Of a stretch of DNA of 11,866 nt, positions 1-6,987 are shown one piece after another. This stretch comes from Saprospiraceae bacterium (GTDB lineage Bacteria; Bacteroidota; Bacteroidia; Chitinophagales; Saprospiraceae). Positions within the stretch are counted from its first letter, which is position 1, and the number at the start of each line of letters is the position of its first letter. The position numbers and the translations under genes were made by a program. Below the pieces are notes generated by a model. The model did no database searches. It saw only the letters and a list, made by a program, of their open reading frames with translations, and was not told where the DNA came from. Location: contig JALOMF010000069.1 of assembly GCA_025455635.1 (NCBI GenBank), forward strand, positions 1 to 11,866, given 5' to 3'.

Positions 1-1713
1 AACCCAACTGGCGGCTTCAACTGCCTGCCCGGTGGCCGTGACCCCAGCGAAGACACCGACGGCGACGGCATCCAAAACTACATGGACGCCGACGACCCTG
101 CTGTGCAAAACCCCTGCGCCGATGCCAACAACGACGGCTTTTGCGACGTGGTAAGCCCGGTTTATGACATTGACGGCGACAAAGTCCCCGACCACCTCGA
201 CCTCGATTCCGACAACGACGGCATCTCCGACCTATTTGAAGCAGGCCATGGCCAGCCCGATGTGGATGGCAACGGCGTGATTGACGGTGCGCAGGCGGCC
301 TTCGGCCTCAATGGGCTTTACAATGCAATCGCCTCGCACCCCGATAATTTCAACGCAACTGAAACCTACAGCCGCTTGGAATGGGACAACGACGGTGTGC
401 CCGACCACGACGACCTCGACTCCGACAACGACGGCATCAACGACGTGGCCGAGGCTGGCTACGGTGCTTTTGACACCAACAACAATGGCCGCATCGGCGG
501 TGGCACCAACAGTCCCGCCGTGGTCAACTCGGATGGGCTTTCCACGGTGATTGACCCAGCCATCACGGGAGTGCCAATCCCGCTGCCCCCCGACCGGGAC
601 GGCGACGGCATCCGCAACTGGCACGACCTCGATTCCGACAACGACCTCATCCACGATGTGGAGGAAGGCGGCAACCCGGACGGCGACAGCAACGCCATCA
701 TCGGCACAGGTGTACCCGTTGTGGACACCAACGGCAAAGCAATCGCTGGCGCAAACGGCCAGACCGTAGCTACGACCTCCGCTCCGATGAACAAGGACGG
801 CGACACGAGGCCCGACTACCTCGACCACGATACCGACAACGATGGTATCAATGACGTAGCCGAAGCTTCTGGCATTGACCCCGACAACAACGGCATGCCC
901 GGCACGGGCGCACCAGCCGTGAACAGCAAGGGCATTCCGACAGGCGCCAATATTGCACCTACCTCCCTGCCTACTGATACGGACAGCGATGGGGTACGTG
1001 ACTACCGTGACCTCGATTCCGACAACGACGGCATCAACGACGTGGCCGAGGCGACCAAGCCAGACGGCGACGGCGACGGCATCATCGGCACGGGCGTACC
1101 CGTGGTGGACACCAACGGACGTGCCATTGGCGACCCGCAGGGCACGACTTTCACCACGACCTCCGGCCCGCTCAACACCGACAACGACCCACAGCCCGAC
1201 TACCGCGACCTCGATACCGACAACGACGGCATCTGGGACGTAACAGAATCCTCCCCTTTAGGGGCTGGGGGCAAAGACCCTGACCACAACGGCATTCTCG
1301 GTACTGGCAACCCAACCGTGGACGCGGACGGACAGGCCACTGCGCCCAACCTAGTGCCCATCTCCAATCCGACCAACACCGACGGCCAGGGCGAGCCTGA
1401 TTTCCGGGACCTTGACTCCGACAATGATGGCATCGTGGACGCTGACGAATGCCCGCTCGATGGGCCTTGCACCGATGGCGACTCGGACGGCACGCCCGAT
1501 TTCCGGGACTTCGACCGTGACAACGACGGCATTGACGATGCCTACGAATGCGAGAACTCCACGCCTTGCTCCGATACCGACACCGACGGCATACCCGACG
1601 TGGACGACCTCGACACCGACGGCGATGGCTTGACTGATGCCAACGAATGTGCCGGCGGCAACCCATGCCCTGACGGCGATACCGACGGCATTCCGAACTG
1701 GCGGGAGTACACC
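1..1713 (+). repeat. Thrombospondin type-3 calcium-binding repeat array (coding)
   Basis: The D-N-D-G-[IL]-type loop begins at 211, 424, 637, 835, 1021, 1219, 1420, 1519 and 1618 (the third copy reads DNDL and the last DTDGDG). The spacing is 213, 213, 198, 186, 198 and 201 bases, then drops to 99 and 99. So there are six long units of about 62-71 residues and then compact units of exactly 33. Long units share the order DLDSDNDGINDVAEA, then a Gly-rich segment such as IIGTGVPVVDTNG, then PDYRDLD. Compact units carry paired Cys residues (DECPLDGPC, YECENSTPC, NECAGGNPC) that could form one disulfide per unit. Calcium binding is family knowledge, not shown here. Confidence 0.88.
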
Positions 1714-4700
1714 TGCCACGCAGGTACGACCGTAGCTTCGCCCAGCAACCTGAGCAGCCCTGCAATCGCCTGCGAAGGCCAGACGCTCAATTTCACGGCA
1801 AGCAACAACGTGCCGCTCACGGGCAACGTGACCTACACTTGGTCAGGCCCCAACGGGTTCACATTCAACGGCACGGCGCCGGCCCAAGGCCCCTTCCCCG
1901 TGGCTTTGAACAACCTGACCACGGCCAATGCAGGCACTTACACCCTCACGGTTTTCACCGACAGGGGTTGCCCATCGCAGCCAGCTTCAGTGCCAGTGAC
2001 GGTGACTACACAACCAACTACGCCCGCATTGAGCGTCAGCGACCCACAGCCTTGCAATGGCGAGGACGTGACACTGACCACTGCTGCCCAAGCTGGCCCG
2101 AACACCGAGTACCTCTGGTACTTCGGCAGCGTACTGCTCACCACGACCAATACGCCCAGCTTCCAGCTCAACGACGTGAACACCTCCAACAGCGGTAGCT
2201 ACTCGGTGAAAGTGAGGAAGGGAAGCTGCGAGTCGGCTGCCTCGCCCGTGCAGTCCATCGTCGTGACCAACGTGCAGAACTCCACGCCAGCCCTCAGTGC
2301 AGCCGATGACGTGGTTTGCCAAGGCGAAACCATCAGCCTATCGGCAACGGGCGTGCCCGGCGGTGCGAGCTACCAGTGGTTTTTCAGCAACGGAAGCACG
2401 GTGACGCTGCTCGGCACTACGACTGCGCCTACATTTACGATAAACAATACTTCATCAGCCAATACGGGCAACTACTCGGTGGTGGCCTCGGCAGGTGGTT
2501 GCACCTCGCCCCCATCCAACATGGAGGTAGTGACCGTGGGTACGCAGTTAAACCAAGCCCCTGCCATCAACGCCAACGATGACACCCCTTGCACGGGGTC
2601 GCAACTGGAGTTTAATGCTACCATTTACCCCAACCAGAATGTCAACTACCAGTGGATGTTCAACAGTGGAAGCGGAGCGGTTTCGCTCGGCTCTACCACG
2701 TCGCCTTTCTTTGCGATAGATAATGTAAATGATTCAAATTCAGGAACTTACACGGTGATAGCTAGCATAACAGGTTGCCCAACTTTGGCGTCCAGCCCCG
2801 CCAGCATCGCCGTGAACAGCGCCTCTGTGCAGGCCCCGACTTTGGCTGTGGCCAATGCAACGATTTGCCAGACACAGGCCATCTCGCTCACCACGGCTTC
2901 GGCAGGAGCGGGTGCGCAGTACCAGTGGTATTTCAACGGCAATCCAATCGTTGCGACGAGCAACCCGTCGTTCAGCGTCTTGAACGCCACTGCGGCCAAT
3001 TCGGGCAATTATTCCGTGGCCGTGATTGCAGGCGGCTGCAACTCGCCACAGTCCGCCCCGCAGGCAGTGACCGTGAACACCGTGCTGGCGCAAACACCGA
3101 CACTGACCGCCAATGCTGCCAACCTTTGCGAAGGCGACAACCTGCAACTGACGAGCAGCACCATCAGCGGAGCTACGTATGAATGGTTTGTCAACAACGG
3201 CAACGGCCCCGTGTCGCTCGGCACGTCGCAAACGCCTGTTTTCACCATCAACAACGCAACGGCCACCAACTCAGGCAGCTACACCGTCAGGGCCACCGAG
3301 TCGGGCTGTGTATCGGCTGCCTCGAACGCCCAGAACATCCAAATCGTGACGCAATCGGGCGCTGCGCCGAGCCTCACGGCTTCCGCTACTGCGCCTTGTG
3401 TGGGTGAAACGCTGTCGCTCAACACGACCGCACTCGCTGGCAGCAGCGTGCAGTACCAGTGGTTCCAGAACGGTATCCTCGTCAGCACGACCGCCGTGCC
3501 GACCCTGCAACTCACGAACCTGACCCCTGCCAACAGCGGCACTTACACCGTGGTGGCCAGCAACGGCAACTGCGAAACTCCTGTATCGAATGGCCAAGCG
3601 GTGACCGTGAGCAACACGGCTGGCACTGCGCCAAGCCTCACCGCATCGGCCAACGTGCTTTGCGAAGGCGAGCCACTCAGCCTGAGCGCCTCCCCGCTCA
3701 CGGGCAACAACGTGCAGTACCAGTGGTTCCTGAACGGCAACCTCATCAGCACGACCGCCGTGCCGACCTTGCAAATCCTGAACCCGACCCCTGCCAGCAG
3801 CGGCAGCTACACGGTGATGGCCAGCAACGGCAATTGCCTCACGCCAATTTCCAACCCGCAGAGCGTCAACGTGACGAGCAATATCGGCCCGGCACCAACG
3901 CTCGCAGTGGCCAACGACGTGATTTGCACGGGGGAAACGCTGGAACTCAACAGCTCCATTTTCCCCAGCAACAACGTAAGCTACAACTGGTATTTCAACA
4001 ACGGCAGCAGCAACGTGCTGCTCGGCACCACCAACCTGCCGACCTTCTTCGTGCAGAACATGGACGCCAACGATGTGGGCATCTACACCGTGGCGGTCTC
4101 CGTGGGCAACTGCTTCACGCAGCCATCCAACGCACAGGACGTGGCCGTGACGAACAGCCTCAGCGGCGCACCTGCCCTCACGGCATCTGCTTCGCAGGTT
4201 TGTGCGGGTGAAACATTGGCGCTCAACAGCTCCATCTACCCCGGCAGCAACGTGAGCTACAACTGGTACTTCAACAACGGCAGCAGCACAACCCTGCTCG
4301 GTACGACCAATTTGCCGACATTCTTTGTGCAAAACATGGCCAACGCCAACGAGGGCGCCTACACCGTGGTGGTCGCCTCCGGCAACTGCACGACGCAGCC
4401 CTCGAACGCCGCCGCCGTGGACGTTACAAACGCCTTGACGGGCACGCCAGCGCTCACGGCCTCCGCCACGCAGCTTTGCTCGGGCGAGTCGTTTATGCTC
4501 AACAGCTCGACGCTGAACGTGGCCAACGCCAGCTACCAATGGTTTTTCAATGGCCAATTATTGGCCACGACGACCGTGCCCAGCTACGCCATCAACGACG
4601 CAACGGCGGCCAACGCAGGCTCCTACTCCGTGGTGATTGCCTCCGGCAATTGCACGACGCAGCCGTCGAACGTGGCACAGGTGGCCATCACCAATATGAG

Positions 4701-5787
4701 CGGCACAGCGCTTCAACTGGCTGCGTCCGATGACCAGCTTTGCGAAGGCCAAATGCTGACGCTCAACAGCAGCGCAGCTGCCGACAACGACATGCAGTAC
4801 CAGTGGTACTTCGACAACGGAAACGGCTCGGTGCTGCTCGCCACTACCGACGTGCCTACCTACTTCGTGGGCAATGCTTCGGCAGCCAATGTGGGCACTT
4901 ACTCGGTCATTGCCAGCAATGGCAACTGCGCCACGCCGCCTTCCAACCTGGAGGCTGTGCAGCTGGTCGCAGCGCCGACCCTGCTCGCCGAAACCACTAC
5001 CGACCTCGGCAGCCCGGCCTGCCGTGGCGACCTCGTGCAGCTCAACGTGACGCCCGTGCAGGGTGCCACCTACCAGTGGAGCGGCCCGCAGGGCTTTGCC
5101 GCCAGCACGGCCAACCCGGTTTTGCCTTCGGCAACGGCTGGCCAAGCGGGTGTGTACACGGCTACGCTCAATATCGAGGGTTGCAGCTTCACGGCGGCCC
5201 CGGTTACGGTGCATGTTTTCACCGGAATTGATGCGGAAAACGATGTTTACGAAGTGAATTTCAACGAAAGCCTGAAGGATGTCGTGCTGGCCTTCAACGA
5301 CCTGCCGGGCAATGTGACGGACTGGTTCATCAATATCGTGGAAGCACCGAAAAACGGCACGGCCACGGTGACGGACGGCTTGTTGAGCTACACGCCCCGC
5401 CGCAATTTCTTCGGCCCTGACGAGCTGGTGTACGAAATCTGCAACGCCGACTGCCCCGACGACTGCGACCGGGCCACGGTGCGCATCAACGTGCTGGGCA
5501 CGAGCGAGAACAATGTCTGCTTTGCACCAAATATCATCACGCCGAACGGCGACGGCAGGAACGACAATTTCGAGGTGCCTTGCCTGGAGACGACCTACAC
5601 GAACAACAACGTGAAAGTCTTCAACCGCTGGGGCGACCGGGTCTTTGACCAAGACGCCTACCAGAACAATTGGGATGGCCGCTACAAGGGCAACCCGCTG
5701 CCTCCGGGCACTTACTTCTACCTCATCCAACTGGACAAGGGCAACAGCGAGGAGTGCTTGCAGGGTTATTTCACTATCACTCGATGA
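1..5787 (+). CDS. Giant cell-surface adhesin-like protein, TSP3 and Ig-like repeats, T9SS type B sorting domain (5' partial)
   Basis: The frame is open from base 1 with no upstream stop, so the true start is outside the window; the ATG at 82 is internal. 1928 codons are visible. Order of domains: thrombospondin type-3 repeats, codons 1-575, with nine Asp-rich DxDxDG loops; 13 Ig-like repeats, codons 581-1740, each with a CxGE-type Cys at the start, a central YQWY/F segment and a G-x-Y-[ST]-V strand; a bacterial Ig/cadherin-like domain, codons 1742-1835, with a FNESLKDVVLAFNDLPGN segment; and a gliding-motility-associated C-terminal domain, codons 1838-1928, with ITPNGDGRNDNF, VFNRWGDRVF, NNWDG and PPGTYFY. 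The last domain is the T9SS type B sorting signal, so the protein is expected to cross the outer membrane and stay on the surface or be released. TSP3 loops usually bind calcium. The gene is followed by a PorP/SprF gene, as sprB is in Flavobacterium. Adhesion or gliding is inferred from architecture only; the ligand is unknown. Confidence 0.93.
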   Translation, partial: NPTGGFNCLPGGRDPSEDTDGDGIQNYMDADDPAVQNPCADANNDGFCDVVSPVYDIDGDKVPDHLDLDSDNDGISDLFEAGHGQPDVDGNGVIDGAQAAFGLNGLYNAIASHPDNFNATETYSRLEWDNDGVPDHDDLDSDNDGINDVAEAGYGAFDTNNNGRIGGGTNSPAVVNSDGLSTVIDPAITGVPIPLPPDRDGDGIRNWHDLDSDNDLIHDVEEGGNPDGDSNAIIGTGVPVVDTNGKAIAGANGQTVATTSAPMNKDGDTRPDYLDHDTDNDGINDVAEASGIDPDNNGMPGTGAPAVNSKGIPTGANIAPTSLPTDTDSDGVRDYRDLDSDNDGINDVAEATKPDGDGDGIIGTGVPVVDTNGRAIGDPQGTTFTTTSGPLNTDNDPQPDYRDLDTDNDGIWDVTESSPLGAGGKDPDHNGILGTGNPTVDADGQATAPNLVPISNPTNTDGQGEPDFRDLDSDNDGIVDADECPLDGPCTDGDSDGTPDFRDFDRDNDGIDDAYECENSTPCSDTDTDGIPDVDDLDTDGDGLTDANECAGGNPCPDGDTDGIPNWREYTCHAGTTVASPSNLSSPAIACEGQTLNFTASNNVPLTGNVTYTWSGPNGFTFNGTAPAQGPFPVALNNLTTANAGTYTLTVFTDRGCPSQPASVPVTVTTQPTTPALSVSDPQPCNGEDVTLTTAAQAGPNTEYLWYFGSVLLTTTNTPSFQLNDVNTSNSGSYSVKVRKGSCESAASPVQSIVVTNVQNSTPALSAADDVVCQGETISLSATGVPGGASYQWFFSNGSTVTLLGTTTAPTFTINNTSSANTGNYSVVASAGGCTSPPSNMEVVTVGTQLNQAPAINANDDTPCTGSQLEFNATIYPNQNVNYQWMFNSGSGAVSLGSTTSPFFAIDNVNDSNSGTYTVIASITGCPTLASSPASIAVNSASVQAPTLAVANATICQTQAISLTTASAGAGAQYQWYFNGNPIVATSNPSFSVLNATAANSGNYSVAVIAGGCNSPQSAPQAVTVNTVLAQTPTLTANAANLCEGDNLQLTSSTISGATYEWFVNNGNGPVSLGTSQTPVFTINNATATNSGSYTVRATESGCVSAASNAQNIQIVTQSGAAPSLTASATAPCVGETLSLNTTALAGSSVQYQWFQNGILVSTTAVPTLQLTNLTPANSGTYTVVASNGNCETPVSNGQAVTVSNTAGTAPSLTASANVLCEGEPLSLSASPLTGNNVQYQWFLNGNLISTTAVPTLQILNPTPASSGSYTVMASNGNCLTPISNPQSVNVTSNIGPAPTLAVANDVICTGETLELNSSIFPSNNVSYNWYFNNGSSNVLLGTTNLPTFFVQNMDANDVGIYTVAVSVGNCFTQPSNAQDVAVTNSLSGAPALTASASQVCAGETLALNSSIYPGSNVSYNWYFNNGSSTTLLGTTNLPTFFVQNMANANEGAYTVVVASGNCTTQPSNAAAVDVTNALTGTPALTASATQLCSGESFMLNSSTLNVANASYQWFFNGQLLATTTVPSYAINDATAANAGSYSVVIASGNCTTQPSNVAQVAITNMSGTALQLAASDDQLCEGQMLTLNSSAAADNDMQYQWYFDNGNGSVLLATTDVPTYFVGNASAANVGTYSVIASNGNCATPPSNLEAVQLVAAPTLLAETTTDLGSPACRGDLVQLNVTPVQGATYQWSGPQGFAASTANPVLPSATAGQAGVYTATLNIEGCSFTAAPVTVHVFTGIDAENDVYEVNFNESLKDVVLAFNDLPGNVTDWFINIVEAPKNGTATVTDGLLSYTPRRNFFGPDELVYEICNADCPDDCDRATVRINVLGTSENNVCFAPNIITPNGDGRNDNFEVPCLETTYTNNNVKVFNRWGDRVFDQDAYQNNWDGRYKGNPLPPGTYFYLIQLDKGNSEECLQGYFTITR
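1741..5220 (+). repeat. Array of 13 tandem Ig-like repeats (coding)
   Basis: The marker Cys codon of each unit lies at 1771, 2053, 2317, 2590, 2866, 3127, 3397, 3661, 3925, 4201, 4477, 4741 and 5020. Spacing is 261-282 bases, always a multiple of three, giving units of 87-94 residues. A second Cys sits near the end of each unit (NGNC, AGGC, SGCV), so each fold probably closes one disulfide. Neighbouring units 7 and 8 (around 3397-3850) and units 9 and 10 (around 3925-4430) are nearly identical over long stretches, for example the shared TTNLPTFFVQNM, while distant units differ much more. This points to recent pairwise duplication or gene conversion. Confidence 0.9.
5512..5784 (+). other. T9SS type B C-terminal sorting domain (CHU_C type)
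   Basis: This segment encodes the last 91 residues of the giant protein. It contains the family's typical sequence marks in order: FAPNIITPNGDGRNDNF, VKVFNRWGDRVFD, NNWDGRYKG, LPPGTYFYLIQL and a final GYFTITR strand. Domains of this kind direct proteins through the type IX secretion translocon. In Flavobacterium johnsoniae, type B cargo needs a PorP/SprF-like partner, and such a gene follows here after 111 bases. Confidence 0.93.
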
Positions 5788-5898
5788 AAGATTGTTGGAT
5801 TGCTGGATTGTTGAAATTGTTGCACGTATCACGACAACAATCCAACAATTCAGCAATCCCAACAATCCAACAATTCAGCAATTCAACAATCAAGAATA
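5788..5898 (+). repeat. Dyad-symmetric approximately 8-nt-period repeat filling the gap between the adhesin and porP/sprF genes
   Basis: The left half is built from GATTG(T/C)TG-type words and the right half from their complement CAACAATC/CAGCAATC. Bases 5791-5813 pair with 5843-5866, with one G:T wobble and one bulged base. The centre, 5816-5841, is a smaller hairpin with ATTGTTG at 5816-5822 and CAACAAT at 5835-5841. The repeat begins three bases after the TGA stop and runs into the A-rich leader of the next gene. There is no T tract after the hairpin, so it does not look like a standard terminator. No promoter box is seen. Confidence 0.85.
5816..5841. repeat. 26-nt palindromic core, copy 1
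   Basis: ATTGTTG and CAACAAT flank a 12-base centre, CACGTATCACGA. The same 26-base element recurs at 6874-6899 with only two differences (positions 9 and 14 of the element). Two copies in two adjacent gaps suggest a dispersed palindromic repeat family rather than chance. Confidence 0.85.
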
Positions 5899-6810
5899 AT
5901 GAAAAAGCTAATCCATTTTCTCCTACTCAGCTTTTTGGCTGGGGGAGTGGCGGCGCAGAGTGACGTGCAGTACACGCATTTCACCTTCAACAAACTGGCC
6001 TTCAACCCCGGCTACACAGGGGCGAAAGGCTCGTTCGATGCCTTGGCGCTGTACCGCAACCAGTGGTCGGGCATAGACGGGGCGCCCCGCACGGTCCACA
6101 TGAACGCCCACACGCCCTTCGCTGGGCAGCGCAACGGCATGGGCATCGCCGTCACCGCCGACGAAATCGGGAAGGTGAGCACCAATTCCGCTGAAATGAG
6201 CTACGCCTACCGCATCAAATTGGGCGAGTCGAGCACCCTGAGCCTTGGCGTGTCGGGCAGGTTCGAGCAGCTGCGCATCAAGTGGTCGGAGGCCGATGCC
6301 ATTGACCCCGACGACCCGGAAATCCCGCAGGGCGACGAGACGGCATTTGCTGCCAACTTCGGTACGGGCGCTTATTTTTTGGGCAAAAAATTCTACTTCG
6401 GCCTTTCGATGCCACGCCTGCTGAAAAGCCCGCTTTACCTCGACCGTAGCGACCGCAATGACAACCCCCGCACCACCTACGTGACGGGCGGTTTCAGCAC
6501 CTCGCTCAACAGCAATATCGAGCTGGTGCCTTCCATGATGTTGAGCTACAACCCCGCTGCGCCTGTGGACGTGGACCTGAACGCCAATTTCATCTTTATG
6601 AAAACCTTCTGGCTGGGCGGCTCGTACCGCCTCGGCGACTCCTTTGACGCCCTGGCGGGCATGGAGTTCGGCAACGGCCTGCGGCTGGGCGTCGGCCTCG
6701 ATTTTACGCAGTCGGAACTGCGGAAAGTCACCAACGGAAGCTGGGAAATCATGCTCGGCTATACGTTCAAGTGCAAGTCGTGCGACGTGAGCCACTTGCG
6801 GTTCTTTTGA
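5899..6810 (+). CDS. PorP/SprF family type IX secretion system outer-membrane protein
   Basis: 303 residues, the usual length for the family. A signal peptide covers residues 1-19 (MKKLIHFLLLSFLAGGVAA), with likely cleavage before Gln20. The mature N-terminus has the family signature: QYTHFTFNKLAFNPGYTGAKG, then ALYRNQWSGIDGAPRTVHMN and HTPF. The rest shows alternating strands with aromatic ends, as in an outer-membrane beta barrel (for example ANFGTGAYFLGKKFYFGLSMPRLL), and ends SHLRFF. PorP/SprF proteins work with the T9SS and are needed to secrete or attach type B cargo. Lying directly after a type B adhesin gene, this one is probably its dedicated partner. The ATG at 5899 has an A-rich leader and no Shine-Dalgarno sequence, normal for Bacteroidota. 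Co-transcription with both neighbours is likely but not proven. Confidence 0.93.
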   Translation: MKKLIHFLLLSFLAGGVAAQSDVQYTHFTFNKLAFNPGYTGAKGSFDALALYRNQWSGIDGAPRTVHMNAHTPFAGQRNGMGIAVTADEIGKVSTNSAEMSYAYRIKLGESSTLSLGVSGRFEQLRIKWSEADAIDPDDPEIPQGDETAFAANFGTGAYFLGKKFYFGLSMPRLLKSPLYLDRSDRNDNPRTTYVTGGFSTSLNSNIELVPSMMLSYNPAAPVDVDLNANFIFMKTFWLGGSYRLGDSFDALAGMEFGNGLRLGVGLDFTQSELRKVTNGSWEIMLGYTFKCKSCDVSHLRFF

Positions 6811-6987
6811 TTGTTTGATTGATGAATTGCTGGATTGTTTGATTGTTAGATTGCTTGATTGTTTGATTGTTAGATTGTTGCTCGTACCACGACAACAATT
6901 CGACCATCTAACAATCAAGCAATCTAACAATCCCAACAATCAAGCAATCAAGCAATCTAACAATCCCAACAATCAAGCAATCCAACA
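6811..6987 (+). repeat. Dyad-symmetric approximately 8-nt-period repeat filling the gap between the porP/sprF and ompA-like genes
   Basis: The whole gap is made of GATTGTTx/GATTGCTT words on the left and CAATCxAA/CAATCAAG words on the right. A perfect 23-base inverted repeat joins 6841-6863 to 6910-6932. Inside it is the 26-nt core at 6874-6899. On the left, a 21-base direct repeat lies at 6833-6853 and 6857-6877 (period 24). On the right, a perfect 38-base direct repeat lies at 6912-6949 and 6945-6982 (period 33). The TGA stop of the upstream gene and the ATG of the downstream gene both fall inside or at the edge of repeat words (CAACAATG). It has no T tract and no visible promoter. Confidence 0.88.
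6874..6899. repeat. 26-nt palindromic core, copy 2
   Basis: ATTGTTG at 6874-6880 pairs with CAACAAT at 6893-6899. Inside, TCGT at 6882-6885 pairs with ACGA at 6889-6892 across the 3-base loop ACC, leaving one bulged C. The result is an 11-bp stem on either strand. It matches copy 1 at 5816-5841 in 24 of 26 bases. Confidence 0.85.

Noticed and set aside
3271..5865. Two long open frames on the minus strand (3271-4557 and 4558-5865), opposite the adhesin gene.
   Set aside because: They are the mirror of a GC-rich repeated coding frame. Their translations are low-complexity Arg/Ala/Val/His-rich with no domain, while the + frame has clear domains throughout.
5788..5898. The first intergenic hairpin as a terminator of the adhesin gene.
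   Set aside because: The stem is A/T-rich and no T tract follows it; the downstream genes belong functionally with the adhesin, and the clear terminator is at 9024-9057.
5923..6939. A 338-codon minus-strand frame across the porP/sprF gene.
   Set aside because: It starts inside the intergenic repeat (repeated KQSSNLTI-type peptides) and then mirrors a well-supported + gene.
6811..6987. The repeat array as a CRISPR.
   Set aside because: There are no constant-length unique spacers; repeat words are contiguous, about 8 bases long and dyad-symmetric, and no cas gene is present.
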